Shown in pieces: positions 1 to 8,011 of a stretch of DNA of 64,000 bases. The translations under genes were made by a program, and so were the position numbers. Source of the DNA: Anaerolineae bacterium (lineage in GTDB: Bacteria > Chloroflexota > Anaerolineae > UBA4142 > SHND01); contig JAJTXZ010000009.1 in NCBI GenBank assembly GCA_021463195.1, positions 36,480 through 100,479 on the forward strand, read 5' to 3'. The notes under the pieces were generated by a model. That model did no database searches, had not been told where the DNA came from, and saw only the letters and a list, made by a program, of their open reading frames with translations. How positions within the stretch are numbered: position 1 is the first letter of the stretch; every line of letters starts with the position of its first letter.

Positions 1-504
1 CTTGCCGATTATGCGACAGTGTTCAAACCGTTTTCGGGCTTGACCGTGCATCTTGGTTTTGTGTTTGCGGTTCTGGCGTGCGCGGCGGTATGGTACCTGT
101 TGACGCATACGCGCTTTGGCTACGAGATTCGACTCATCGGCGACAATCCGAATGCGGCGCAATATGCGGGCGTCCGCATCGCGCTGATGACGATTATGGT
201 CATGATGTTGGCGGGCGGGCTGGCGGGCTTGGGCGGTATGTCCGAAGTGACGGGCGTGGTGCATCGTTTGCAAGATCGCATTTCGCCCGGTTATGGTTTT
301 ACCGCCATTATTGTGGCGTGGCTCGCCAAGTTAAATCCGTGGGCGGTGATTCCGGTGGCGATTCTCTTTGGCGGTTTGATAATCGGCAGCCGCGAAATTC
401 AACCGAGTGGCATCGCGCGCATGTTGCAAGGCATTTTATTATTCACGTTGATTAGCAGCGAGGTATTGAATCGCTATCGCATCAAATTTGAAAGGGCAAA
501 ATAA
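1..504 (+). CDS. ABC transporter permease, nucleoside/BMP type (5' end cut by window)
   Basis: Integral membrane permease of an ABC importer, BPD_transp_2 family (RbsC-like), of the class that works with BMP-family nucleoside-binding lipoproteins. The frame is open from the first base, so the N-terminal part lies outside the window; 167 residues remain. The visible part has the family's 'YEIRLIGDNPNAAQYAG' cytoplasmic coupling segment, then several hydrophobic helices rich in Gly and Ala. It is closely similar in layout to the permease at 1879-3006 (compare 'YRIRAVGFNTVASKYAG'), so the operon holds two permease pairs of the same type. It is followed by its partner permease after a short repeat-filled spacer. 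Substrate is inferred from family and neighbours, not shown by sequence. Confidence 0.9.
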   Translation, partial: LADYATVFKPFSGLTVHLGFVFAVLACAAVWYLLTHTRFGYEIRLIGDNPNAAQYAGVRIALMTIMVMMLAGGLAGLGGMSEVTGVVHRLQDRISPGYGFTAIIVAWLAKLNPWAVIPVAILFGGLIIGSREIQPSGIARMLQGILLFTLISSEVLNRYRIKFERAK

Positions 505-514
505 TCAAGGCAGC

Positions 515-625
515 AGCTAAATAGGGAACAGGGAAACAAAGCGCAAGTAAACGGGTTTCGATTTACTTGCCGTCAATGCTGGTTTGCCTGTTTACTCATC
601 TACCTGTCTACCCTTTACCTCTACA
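515..625. repeat. Degenerate short repeats and hairpin in intergenic spacer
   Basis: The spacer between the first two permease genes consists of short repeated words (AGGGAACAGGGAAAC on the left; CTGTTTACTCATCTACCTG on the right, which read in reverse complement resembles the left side). In the middle is a perfect 9-bp inverted repeat, GCAAGTAAA at 543-551 and TTTACTTGC at 562-570. It belongs to the repeat phenomenon seen throughout the first 36 kb. Confidence 0.6.
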
Positions 626-1600
626 ATGAATTTCTGGGCGAATATATTTTCTGCCGGTGTTTCGAACGGGACCGCGTTGCTATTTGCGACGATGGGCGAA
701 CTGCTTGCCGAACGCGCGGGGGTGCTGAATTTAGGCGTTGAGGGGATGATGTTGATGGGCGCGGTGGCGGCGTACGGAACGGCTGCGGCGACTGGCGATG
801 CGTGGCTCGGTTTGCTTGCGGGAATGTTGGCGGGCGGCTTTTTGAGTTTGCTGCACGCGGTCGTTGTGATTTCGCTGCGCGCCGACCAAGTCGTCAGCGG
901 CTTGGCTCTGACGTTTTTGGGCGCGGGTCTCGCGCTCGTGTTGGGCGAAGGTTTGGCGAGCGCGCGCGGCGTGCCGACTTTGCCGATCTATAGTATTCCG
1001 CTGTTGGACCAGATGCCGTTTTTTGGCCCAGTGTTTTTTGATAACAAAAGCGTGCTGGTGTTTGTGGGCTATCTTTTGATTCCGATCTTGTGGTTTTATA
1101 TTTATCGCACGCGCGCGGGACTGCACTTGCGCGCGGTGGGGGAATATCCGGCGGCGGCGGATTCGTTGGGCATTGATGTGTACGCGCTGCGCTATTTTTA
1201 TGTTCTCGCAGGCGGTGTTTTGGCGGGCTTGGCGGGCGGCGCGATTACGCTTTCGATTACGCCGGGATGGTTCAGCGAATTTACAACTTCGGGTTATGGC
1301 TGGATTGCGATTGCGCTCGTGATTTTCGCGCAATGGGACCCGGTGCGCGCGGCGGTGGGCGCGTACTTGTTCGGCTCGCTGCGGCGGTTTACGCTGGACG
1401 CGCAAGGCATTCAAAATGTGTTTGGTATCGCGAATCCATTTTTTTATGACCGCAATCTGCAATTCTTTTTAGAGATGCTGCCGTATGCGTTGACAATTTT
1501 GGCTCTGCTCATCGGTTCGCGCGCGGCGATCCGCAAACGTTTGGGCGCGCCTGCGGCGCTGGGTTTGCCCTTTGTGCGCGGCGAGCGCGGGACGCTGTAA
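626..1600 (+). CDS. ABC transporter permease, nucleoside/BMP type (second subunit)
   Basis: Second permease of the first pair, 324 residues, BPD_transp_2 family (YufQ/NupQ-like). I chose the ATG at 626; an in-frame TTG at 584 would add 14 residues encoded by repeat sequence. The protein starts with an amphipathic segment followed by the family hallmark 'GVLNLGVEGMMLMGA', then about eight to ten hydrophobic helices and the coupling loop 'LHLRAVGEYPAAADSLGI'. It would form a heterodimer with the preceding permease and be energised by the double ATPase at 5322. It is homologous to the permease at 3074-4009, which shares both motifs. A 278-bp spacer with a promoter and a structured leader follows, so this gene probably ends one transcription unit. 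Confidence 0.92.
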   Translation: MNFWANIFSAGVSNGTALLFATMGELLAERAGVLNLGVEGMMLMGAVAAYGTAAATGDAWLGLLAGMLAGGFLSLLHAVVVISLRADQVVSGLALTFLGAGLALVLGEGLASARGVPTLPIYSIPLLDQMPFFGPVFFDNKSVLVFVGYLLIPILWFYIYRTRAGLHLRAVGEYPAAADSLGIDVYALRYFYVLAGGVLAGLAGGAITLSITPGWFSEFTTSGYGWIAIALVIFAQWDPVRAAVGAYLFGSLRRFTLDAQGIQNVFGIANPFFYDRNLQFFLEMLPYALTILALLIGSRAAIRKRLGAPAALGLPFVRGERGTL

Positions 1601-1655
1601 TTTTTGAATGGACCAAAGGTACCGATTGAGTCAAAAAATTTCGCGCGTTTTGGCA

Positions 1656-1683
1656 TTGACAAGGAACGTATTTTTGGTATATC
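1656..1683 (+). promoter_or_regulatory. Candidate sigma70-type promoter upstream of permease leader
   Basis: TTGACA at 1656-1661 followed after 16 bases by TATATC at 1678-1683, in an AT-rich patch of an otherwise GC-rich spacer. It would start a transcript that begins just before the conserved leader at 1757-1853. Confidence 0.5.
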
Positions 1684-1756
1684 TATGATAAAGCATTAAA
1701 ATAGTTTGTAGGAATTGCCCCCTTACGGTTTCAGCTGGTCGTGCAACATGGGCGCT

Positions 1757-1853
1757 GCACGGCGTCGGACACTCCCCGTTCGTAAAGTGCCGCTGATTCT
1801 CTTTCCGTCCGTACGCCGCGCGATTTGGCGTACGCATTGTTTCGTGAACGTCG
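1757..1853 (+). promoter_or_regulatory. Conserved structured leader, copy A (candidate riboswitch)
   Basis: This leader shares long near-identical blocks with 6938-7018, upstream of the FAD subunit gene: GCACGGCGTCGG identical; then A-or-G-CA, C-rich CCCCG; AAAGTGCCG followed by a similar T/C-rich stretch ending TTTCC; and TTTC-N2-GAACGTCG. GCAC (1757-1760) can pair with GTGC (1787-1790), CGG with CCG inside it, and CGGCG (1760-1764) with CGTCG (1849-1853) using one wobble. A variable hairpin, GTACGCC (1811-1817) with GGCGTAC (1827-1833), lies between the conserved blocks. Conserved loops with variable stems suggest a structured RNA. Both copies precede genes for purine nucleoside uptake or oxidation. 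I cannot match it to a named class. Confidence 0.6.
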
Positions 1854-1878
1854 TTCTGCCCGAGAAAGAGTAAGCGGT

Positions 1879-3006
1879 ATGTCCACGACACGCCAACGTT
1901 TTGATTTTGGTCGTTACAATTTCATACTTGTCCCCTTTATCGCCGGTGGACTCGCGCTGCTGGTCGGCGCCGTTATTATTTGGCTGCTCGGCGCGAATCC
2001 GATCGAAGCGTATATTGGCATGGTTCAGGGCGCGCTCGGCAGCCCCAACGCGATTGCCGATTCGCTCGTCAAGGCGGGGCCGTTGCTCTTTGTCGGCGTC
2101 GGCATTTGTATCGCTTATCGCGGCGGCGTTATCAACATCGGCGGCGAAGGCCAAATCGTTATTGGCGCGTTGGCGACGACGTTGGTCGTCTTGACGCTAT
2201 CCGGTTTGCCTTCGCTCATTTTGATTCCGCTCGCGCTCGCGGCGGGTTTTGTCGGCGGCGGTTTTTGGGGCGGCATCGCGGGTTTCCTCAAAGCGCGTTT
2301 TAAAGTGAATGAAGTTCTCAGCACGATTATGTTGAATGCGATTGCGGTGCAACTGATGACCTTTTTGTTGAATGGCGCGCTGATGGACCCGACCAGTCTC
2401 GACAATAGCATTCGCATTCCACAGACGCAGCGTTTTCCGTTGTGGACGGATTTGCCGCGTCTCATCCCGACGCGTTTGCACGCGGGTATTTTGTTGGGCG
2501 TGCTGATCGCGGTCTTGGCTTATATTTTGTTGTGGCATACGACGATTGGCTATCGCATTCGCGCGGTGGGGTTCAATACCGTGGCGTCCAAATACGCTGG
2601 CATCAATGTGGGACGTTATCAAATTTTAGCCATCACGCTCAGCGGCGCGTTGGCAGGGCTGGGCGGCGCGGTCGAAGTGATGGGCGTAAATCATCGTCTC
2701 TTTACCGATGGCTCGGCGACGGGTTTTACAGGCAACGCAGGTTTTAACGGCATCGTCGTCGCGTTATTTGGCGCGCTGCATCCGTTGGGCGTCATTCCCG
2801 CGTCATTTTTATTCGGCGCGCTGCTCACCGGCGCGAATACTTTGCAGCGGACAGTTCAGGTTCCGGGCGCGTTTGTAACGACGTTGGATGGGTTGGTCGT
2901 TATCTTTGTCGTGGCGTCCCAAATCTGGGCGCGACGGCGCGCGACGCGTCATGCCATGCCCGAACTCCCGCCTCAAGACAAGATAGTTCCCGCGTCAACA
3001 ACATAA
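1879..3006 (+). CDS. ABC transporter permease, nucleoside/BMP type (second pair, first subunit)
   Basis: Permease of 375 residues, BPD_transp_2 family (YufP/NupP/BmpB-like). I took the ATG at 1879 ('MSTTRQRFDFGRYNF') rather than the in-frame TTG at 1825, because the upstream codons fall inside the conserved leader RNA. After a short cytoplasmic N-terminus come about ten hydrophobic helices. Typical segments are 'GVCIAYRGGVINIGGEGQ'-like (here 'GICIAYRGGVINIGGEGQ') and the coupling loop 'YRIRAVGFNTVASKYAG'. It pairs with the permease at 3074. The C-terminal half is the paralogue of the truncated permease at 1-504. Expression is probably controlled by the leader just upstream. Confidence 0.92.
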   Translation: MSTTRQRFDFGRYNFILVPFIAGGLALLVGAVIIWLLGANPIEAYIGMVQGALGSPNAIADSLVKAGPLLFVGVGICIAYRGGVINIGGEGQIVIGALATTLVVLTLSGLPSLILIPLALAAGFVGGGFWGGIAGFLKARFKVNEVLSTIMLNAIAVQLMTFLLNGALMDPTSLDNSIRIPQTQRFPLWTDLPRLIPTRLHAGILLGVLIAVLAYILLWHTTIGYRIRAVGFNTVASKYAGINVGRYQILAITLSGALAGLGGAVEVMGVNHRLFTDGSATGFTGNAGFNGIVVALFGALHPLGVIPASFLFGALLTGANTLQRTVQVPGAFVTTLDGLVVIFVVASQIWARRRATRHAMPELPPQDKIVPASTT

Positions 3007-3021
3007 GCAAATCACAAATCA

Positions 3022-3069
3022 CACTACCGCACTACCGCACTATCACACTAGCGCGCTACCACATCTCCA
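3022..3069. repeat. 8-bp tandem array (GTGCGATA family, reverse orientation)
   Basis: Six octamers of the type CACTACCG / CACTATCA fill most of the spacer between the two permeases; in reverse complement they read GTGCGGTA and GTGTGATA, the same family as at 19849, 22370, 30539 and 31396. No inverted partner is seen here. Confidence 0.75.
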
Positions 3070-3073
3070 ACTC

Positions 3074-4009
3074 ATGCTTGAACAGCTTTTCGCTCCCGCA
3101 GTCATCATTGGCATTCTCGCGTCGGGAATCCAGCTCGCGACGCCGTATTTATACGCCGCTGTCGGCGAAATGTTCAGCCAGATTAGCGGAGTGTTGAATT
3201 TGGGTGTGGAAGGCGTCATGTTGATGGGCGCGTTCATCGCGTATTATGCGGTCCTCCGGACGGACAATCTGCTTTTGGGCTTGGCGCTCGCGGCATTGAC
3301 GGGCGCGCTAATGGGATTGATGACCGCGGTGATAAGCGTGACGCTCAAAGCAGAACAGGGCATCAGCGGCATCGGAATTTATTTATTTGGACTGGGCCTT
3401 TCTGATTTGTTGTTTTTGGTATTGGTCGGCACACCCAAAGCGATTGTCGGTTTTCCGGAATTGGATTTGCCTGTGTTGAGCGGGCTGCCGGCGCTGGGCC
3501 CGATTCTGTTTAGCCAAAACATTCTGGTGTATTTTGCGTTCGCGTGCGTGCCGTTGGCGTGGTTTATCTTGAACAAGACTACGCTCGGTTTAAAAGTGCG
3601 CGCGGTGGGACAAACGCCCGAAGCTGCCGATTCGTTAGGCATCAGCGTCGCGCGCGTGCGCTATATCGCCGTCATCGTCGCGGGGACGATGGCGGGCATC
3701 GCGGGCGCGTCCCTGTCCATCGGCTTGCTTAACATTTTTCAACAAAATCTCACGAGCGGCTTGGGCTTTATCGCAGTGGCATTGGTATATTTTGGCGGAT
3801 GGCGCCCGTTCCGCGTCATGTTGGGCGCGTTATTATTTAGCATGGTCAATGCGCTGCAGCTGTGGATTCAAACTTTGGGCATTGCGTTGCCATCTGATAT
3901 TGCCGGAATGCTGCCGTACATCTTGACCATCATCGCGTTAATTTTCGCGGCGCGGCAAATCGTGACCCAGCCGACCGCGCTGACGAAACCCTTTGAACGG
4001 GGGGAATAA
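3074..4009 (+). CDS. ABC transporter permease, nucleoside/BMP type (second pair, second subunit)
   Basis: Permease of 311 residues, BPD_transp_2 family. Near the N-terminus it carries 'GVLNLGVEGVMLMGA', the same hallmark as the permease at 626-1600, and the coupling loop 'LGLKVRAVGQTPEAADSLGI'. Around nine hydrophobic helices follow. Spacing from the previous gene is 67 bp, almost all octamer repeat, and the pair is probably co-transcribed. The next gene, the binding lipoprotein, has its own strong ribosome binding site. The presence of two complete permease pairs with one visible binding protein and one visible ATPase suggests either two transporters sharing an ATPase or a duplication. The exact substrate is not determined by the sequence. 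Confidence 0.92.
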   Translation: MLEQLFAPAVIIGILASGIQLATPYLYAAVGEMFSQISGVLNLGVEGVMLMGAFIAYYAVLRTDNLLLGLALAALTGALMGLMTAVISVTLKAEQGISGIGIYLFGLGLSDLLFLVLVGTPKAIVGFPELDLPVLSGLPALGPILFSQNILVYFAFACVPLAWFILNKTTLGLKVRAVGQTPEAADSLGISVARVRYIAVIVAGTMAGIAGASLSIGLLNIFQQNLTSGLGFIAVALVYFGGWRPFRVMLGALLFSMVNALQLWIQTLGIALPSDIAGMLPYILTIIALIFAARQIVTQPTALTKPFERGE

Positions 4010-4011
4010 AG

Positions 4012-4060
4012 CGCAAGCGGCGTACGACCAGCCGTCGGAATGGCTGGCGCATCCTGCTTG
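4012..4060 (+). promoter_or_regulatory. Stem-loop in the leader of the binding-protein gene
   Basis: GCAAGC (4012-4017) can pair with GCTTGC (4055-4060), enclosing a second stem CCAGCC (4028-4033) with GGCTGG (4042-4047). It lies between the permease stop and the ribosome binding site of the lipoprotein gene, where a processing or stabilising hairpin would raise binding-protein expression relative to the permeases. Function is inferred. Confidence 0.4.
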
Positions 4061-4093
4061 CCAAATTCATTTCTCTTAAAGGAGGAGAAAAAA

Positions 4094-5161
4094 ATGAAGA
4101 CCCGTTATATTTTGTTCACACTCGCGCTGATTGCGCTGCTCGCGCTTGCCGCGTGCGCGGCGCCAACTGCCGCGCCGCAGCCAACTGCCGCGCCCGCACA
4201 GCCGACTGCCGCGCCCGCGCAGCCAACCGCCGCGCCTCCGCCCGCCGCCAAAGTATTTCGCGTCGCGGTCGTGATGCCCAGCGCGGCGAATGATTTGGCG
4301 TTTAGCCAGAGCATGATTGACGCGTTGACGAAAATACAAGCGGAAATGGGCAAAGATAAATTCGAGTTTGTCTATTCCGAAAATATGTTTAACGTGACCG
4401 ATGCGGCAACCGCGATTCGCGATTACGCGACCAAAGGATATGATCTCGTTCTCGGACACGGGTCGCAATATGGCGCATCCATCCAAGATATCGCGCCCGA
4501 TTTCCCGAACACGGCATTTGCCTGGGGCACAGCGGTAGATACATTCAAAGAAAAAGGCGTCAATAACGTCTTTGCCTATACCGTCGCATCCGACCAGGGC
4601 GGTTATGTGGAAGGCGTGATGGGCGTCAAATTGTCCAAGAGCAAAATCTTGGGCGCGCTCGGTCCGATTCCCGCGGGCGATGGTCAGTTGACCATTAAAG
4701 GATTTGAAGCCGGCGCGTTGGCGACCGACCCGAACGCCAAAGTGCAAACCACCTTTACCAATTCGTTCAGCGATGTGGCGTTAATGTCGCAAGCCGCGCA
4801 AACGCAAATCGCGTCAGGCGCGGACGTCTTGACCGGCACCTCGCAAAGCGTCGTCGGCGCGGTCAGCGTCGCCAAAGACAAGGGCGTGTTGTGGTTCGGC
4901 AATCAATCCGATCAAGCATCGCTCGCGCCGGATATTGTCGTCGCGAGCCAAGTATATGATTGGACCGTGGCGCTCAAATGGATGATGGAAAAAATCAACG
5001 GCGGCACGCGCGGCGGCGAAGTCTTTATCGCGACCTTTGCCAACAAAGGGTTGGTGATGGTCTACAATCCCGCGTTCAAATTGCCCGATGATGTAAAAGC
5101 CCTGGCGGAAAAAACGATCGCAGGTTTGGCGGACGGCAGCATTCAGACCGGCATCAAATAA
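4094..5161 (+). CDS. BMP-family nucleoside-binding lipoprotein
   Basis: Periplasmic or surface-tethered substrate-binding protein of the PnrA/BMP family (Med/TmpC-like), 355 residues. The ATG at 4094 follows a very good ribosome binding site, GGAGG at 4081-4085. The N-terminus is a lipoprotein signal peptide: positive 'MKTRY', hydrophobic core, lipobox LAAC with Cys21. It is followed by a low-complexity linker of four 'PTAAP'-type repeats to about residue 50, then 'KVFRVAVVMPSAANDLAF', the start of the binding domain. Downstream segments such as 'LVLGHGSQYGASIQDIAPDFPNTAFAWGTA' are typical of BMP proteins. It sits between the permeases and the ATPase and is followed by a strong hairpin, so it is probably expressed above its partners. 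Confidence 0.93.
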   Translation: MKTRYILFTLALIALLALAACAAPTAAPQPTAAPAQPTAAPAQPTAAPPPAAKVFRVAVVMPSAANDLAFSQSMIDALTKIQAEMGKDKFEFVYSENMFNVTDAATAIRDYATKGYDLVLGHGSQYGASIQDIAPDFPNTAFAWGTAVDTFKEKGVNNVFAYTVASDQGGYVEGVMGVKLSKSKILGALGPIPAGDGQLTIKGFEAGALATDPNAKVQTTFTNSFSDVALMSQAAQTQIASGADVLTGTSQSVVGAVSVAKDKGVLWFGNQSDQASLAPDIVVASQVYDWTVALKWMMEKINGGTRGGEVFIATFANKGLVMVYNPAFKLPDDVKALAEKTIAGLADGSIQTGIK

Positions 5162-5184
5162 GTCGCAGCGACACAGACAGTCAT

Positions 5185-5309
5185 GGATAACGGCGGAACC
5201 TAGAGCAGATTTCTGATGAGTTCAAGGGACAAACCTTTCGGGTTTCCGAAACCCGAAAGGTTTTATCCCTTCCATCGAATAGGAATTCGCTCTCGTTCCG
5301 CTGTTATCC
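5185..5309. terminator. Nested inverted repeats with a strong internal hairpin
   Basis: The 160-bp spacer after the binding-protein gene folds almost completely. Innermost is a perfect 15-bp stem, 5231-5245 with 5249-5263 (three-base loop, T-rich right side), like an intrinsic terminator. Outside it AGGGA (5225-5229) pairs with TCCCT (5266-5270), AGAGC (5202-5206) with GCTCT (5289-5293), and 5185-5199 (GGATAACGGCGGAAC) with 5295-5309 (14 of 15, the exception a wobble). The result could be a partial terminator or RNA processing site between binding protein and ATPase, or a palindromic repeat. Confidence 0.75.
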
Positions 5310-5321
5310 GTTTGAGCAAGC

Positions 5322-6836
5322 ATGCCCATTCAAACCGTCGAGTTGAGAAATATCTCAAAACGCTTTCCGGGCGTTTTGGCGAATGACCGCGTGAATTTGG
5401 ACGTGCGCGCGGGCGAAATTCTGGCGTTGCTCGGCGAAAATGGCGCGGGCAAATCCACGTTGATGAAAATATTGTACGGCATGTACCATCCGACCGAAGG
5501 CGAAATCGCGGTCAATGGACAGGTTGTGCAATTCAAATCGCCCGCCGACGCGTTGGCGCAGGGCATCGGCATGATTCATCAACATTTTCAACTCGTGCCG
5601 GGTTTCACTGTCGCGGAAAATGTCGCGCTGGGTTTGAAATCGTCGCGCGGACCGCTGACGGATTTGAACGTGGTGAGCCAACGCGTGCGCGAACTCGGCG
5701 CGCAATACGGTTTGCACGTGGATCCCAACGCGTTGGTGTGGCAGTTGGCGGTGGGGCAGCAGCAGCGCGTCGAGATTCTCAAAGCGTTGTATCGCGATGC
5801 ATCGTTATTGATTTTGGATGAACCGACGGCGGTCTTGACGCCGCAAGAGGTCCAAGAATTTTTTGGCATCTTGCGCCGCTTGCGCGCGGCGGGCAACGCG
5901 TTAATTTTTATCAGCCACAAATTGTACGAAGTCAAGGCAATCAGCGACCGCGTCGTCGTGCTGCGCGATGGGCGCGTGGTCGGCGGCGTCGCGACGCAGG
6001 CGACGAATCAAAAAGAACTCGCGCGCATGATGGTTGGGCGCGAGGTGATTACGCAATGGGAGAAACCCGCCGCGCAAGCGCGCGAAACCGCGCTGCAAAT
6101 TGACAAACTGCAAGCGCTAAACGACAAGCAGCTGCCCGCTGTCAAAGAGGTCTCGCTGCAAGTGCGCGCCGGGGAAATTTTGGGCATTGCCGGCGTTTCC
6201 GGAAACGGGCAGCGCGAACTCGCCGAAGCGGTGGTGGGCATGCGTTTGATTCGCGGCGGCAGCGTGCGCGTGAACGGCAAAGATGTGACGCATCATTCGC
6301 CCGCGCAAATGATTCAAGCGGGCGTGGCGTTTATTCCCGAAGAGCGAATGGTGATGGGCATTGTGCGCGAATTTTCCGTCGCCGAAAACGCGATTTTAAT
6401 CACGCATACCGAGCCGCCGCTGTCCAGACGCGCGTTGTTTGATTTTCGCGCGGTCAACACGCATGTCGCGCGTCTCGTGCGCGAGTATGATGTGAGAACG
6501 CCTTCGCTCGAAACGCCGGTGAAAAATCTGTCCGGCGGCAATATCCAAAAATTGATTCTGGCGCGCGAATTAAGTCGTTCGCCGCGGGTGTTGATTGCAG
6601 CGCAGCCGACGCGCGGCGTGGACATTGGCGCGACGGAATATATTCACAAACGGCTCATCGAACAGCGCAGCGCCGGCACGGCGGTGCTTTTAATTAGCGA
6701 AGATTTGGAAGAGGTGCGCGCCTTGTCCGACCGTATCGCGGTGATGTACGAAGGAGAAATCGTCGGCATTGTGCCGCCCACTACGTCGGTTGAAGAGTTG
6801 GGTTTGATGATGGCGGGCGCGAAAAAAGATTCGTGA
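5322..6836 (+). CDS. ABC transporter ATP-binding protein, two nucleotide-binding domains
   Basis: Cytoplasmic ATPase of 504 residues with two ABC domains in tandem, the arrangement of sugar and nucleoside importers (RbsA/NupO/YufO). Domain one (about 5-240) has a full Walker A 'GENGAGKST', then '[14 protein letters not shown]' as signature region and Walker B '[15 protein letters not shown]'. Domain two (about 260-500) has a degenerate Walker A '[10 protein letters not shown]', as is usual in this family, with signature '[14 protein letters not shown]'. One active and one degenerate site is normal here. It energises the permeases upstream. The start ATG at 5322 is 160 bp from the previous gene, separated by the structured spacer. 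It is the only ATPase visible for the two permease pairs. Confidence 0.94.
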   Translation: MPIQTVELRNISKRFPGVLANDRVNLDVRAGEILALLGENGAGKSTLMKILYGMYHPTEGEIAVNGQVVQFKSPADALAQGIGMIHQHFQLVPGFTVAENVALGLKSSRGPLTDLNVVSQRVRELGAQYGLHVDPNALVWQLAVGQQQRVEILKALYRDASLLILDEPTAVLTPQEVQEFFGILRRLRAAGNALIFISHKLYEVKAISDRVVVLRDGRVVGGVATQATNQKELARMMVGREVITQWEKPAAQARETALQIDKLQALNDKQLPAVKEVSLQVRAGEILGIAGVSGNGQRELAEAVVGMRLIRGGSVRVNGKDVTHHSPAQMIQAGVAFIPEERMVMGIVREFSVAENAILITHTEPPLSRRALFDFRAVNTHVARLVREYDVRTPSLETPVKNLSGGNIQKLILARELSRSPRVLIAAQPTRGVDIGATEYIHKRLIEQRSAGTAVLLISEDLEEVRALSDRIAVMYEGEIVGIVPPTTSVEELGLMMAGAKKDS

Positions 6837-6937
6837 GCGCGATTTTTTGGCGTCAAGCGTAATTTAAAATTCAGAATTCAAAATTTGTGTTAAAATAACT
6901 TTACTTCGATCAATGGTCGTTGCGTTGCGGTTATGGC

Positions 6938-7018
6938 GCACGGCGTCGGGCATCCCCGCTCGGAAAGTGCCGTTGGTCTATTTCCACCGTTCTTTGGTCT
7001 ATCATTTCAAGAACGTCG
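6938..7018 (+). promoter_or_regulatory. Conserved structured leader, copy B (candidate riboswitch)
   Basis: Second copy of the element at 1757-1853: GCACGGCGTCGG, a C-rich CCCCG, GAAAGTGCCG, a T/C-rich run ending TTTCC, a short variable hairpin (ACC...GGT instead of the 7-bp stem in copy A), and TTTCAAGAACGTCG. GCAC (6938-6941) can pair with GTGC (6967-6970); CGGGCATCCCCG forms a small hairpin in between. Downstream a perfect 9-bp stem, AGCATCGCG (7037-7045) with CGCGATGCT (7049-7057) followed by TTTG, lies 20 bp before the start codon and would suit an expression platform. The two target genes handle purine nucleosides and xanthine-like substrates. Confidence 0.6.
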
Positions 7019-7076
7019 GCGGCGTCAAAAAATTCTAGCATCGCGTCTCGCGATGCTTTGCGCCGCATCTATACAC

Positions 7077-7973
7077 ATGAAAGCATTTGATAATTATCAT
7101 TTACCAACGTCGGTGAATGAAGCGCTGACTTTGCTGGCGCAATACGATGGGCGCGCGCGCGTCATCGCGGGCGGCACCGATTTGCTTGTGGACGCGCAAG
7201 CCGAATATTACGAAGGGCAGCGTTCGCATTTCGACGCGCTGGTGGATGTGACGTTTCTCGCGGACGCCAATGAAATTCGCGCCCAAGATGGTTTCATCGT
7301 CATCGGCTGCGGCGTCACGCATACGCAAATTGTCGCGTCAAAACGGATTCAACAAACCGCGACCGCGCTCGCCGAAGCATCCGCTGTCGTCGGCGGTCCG
7401 CAGGTGCGGAATGTGGCGACGTTGTGCGGCAATGTCGCGCACGCGCTGCCCGCGGCGGATGGCACGGTCGCGTTGATGGCGTTGGACGCGTTCGCCCAAG
7501 TCTCCAGTCTCCAATCTCACGTTATCAGTAATCAATGGAAACCGCTCGCGACCTTGTTCAAGGGTCCCGCCAAATCAGCGGTGGATTCGACGCGTGAAAT
7601 AATTACGGCGCTGCGTTTTCGCCCGCTGGGCGAACATGAGGGGAGCGCGTTCGCGCGGGTGATGCGTCCGCAAGGCGTCGCGCTGCCGATTTTAGGCATG
7701 GCGGTGAAAGTAGAGATTAGAGAACAGAGACTAGCGCAAGTTGCGATCAGCGCGGGCCCGGTTGCGCCGATTCCGTTCCGCGCAAAGCAGACCGAAGAAT
7801 TTTTGCGCGGGAAAATTTTGGATGATGAACTATTGCGTCAAGCCGCGCAGATTTTGACGAATGAAGCGCAGCCGCGCACTTCGGCGCACCGCGCGACCAA
7901 AGAGTATCGCCACGAGTTGCTGCCTGTGTTGCTCAAGCGGACGCTGACCCAAGCGTTGGAACGCGCGCGCTAG
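7077..7973 (+). CDS. FAD-binding subunit of a xanthine dehydrogenase-family hydroxylase
   Basis: FAD subunit (CoxM/XdhB type) of a molybdenum hydroxylase, 298 residues; it takes electrons from the iron-sulfur/molybdenum partner encoded next. I placed the start at the ATG at 7077 ('MKAFDNYHLPTSVNEA'); the longer frame from 6933 runs through the leader RNA. FAD motifs are visible: 'VIAGGTDLLVD' near residue 35 and 'GGPQVRNVATLCGNVAHALPAADG'-like sequence around residues 103-125. In this family the second is usually followed directly by a substrate-domain strand; here 'QVSSLQSHVISN' intrudes, encoded by a heptamer repeat (7500-7520). The C-terminal CO-dehydrogenase flavoprotein domain follows. 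It lies 38 bp upstream of the catalytic subunit, with which it should be co-transcribed. Confidence 0.92.
   Translation: MKAFDNYHLPTSVNEALTLLAQYDGRARVIAGGTDLLVDAQAEYYEGQRSHFDALVDVTFLADANEIRAQDGFIVIGCGVTHTQIVASKRIQQTATALAEASAVVGGPQVRNVATLCGNVAHALPAADGTVALMALDAFAQVSSLQSHVISNQWKPLATLFKGPAKSAVDSTREIITALRFRPLGEHEGSAFARVMRPQGVALPILGMAVKVEIREQRLAQVAISAGPVAPIPFRAKQTEEFLRGKILDDELLRQAAQILTNEAQPRTSAHRATKEYRHELLPVLLKRTLTQALERAR
7500..7520. repeat. Heptamer repeat inside the FAD-subunit gene
   Basis: Three heptamers, GTCTCCA GTCTCCA ATCTCAC, in frame, coding for 'VSSLQSH'. This is the GTCTCCA/ATCTCCA family that also occurs in intergenic spacers. Confidence 0.7.
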
Positions 7974-8011
7974 AAGCAAATTGCGCAAACGGTTCGACAG
8001 GAGAAGGAACG

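Noticed and set aside
4076..4747. Long minus-strand frames opposite the binding-protein gene and opposite many other genes
   Set aside because: They lie antisense to genes with strong family support and are rich in Arg, Ala and His, as expected for shadows of GCG/CGC codons.
6933..7076. N-terminal extension of the FAD subunit
   Set aside because: These codons lie in the conserved leader RNA, which also occurs before an unrelated gene in another frame.
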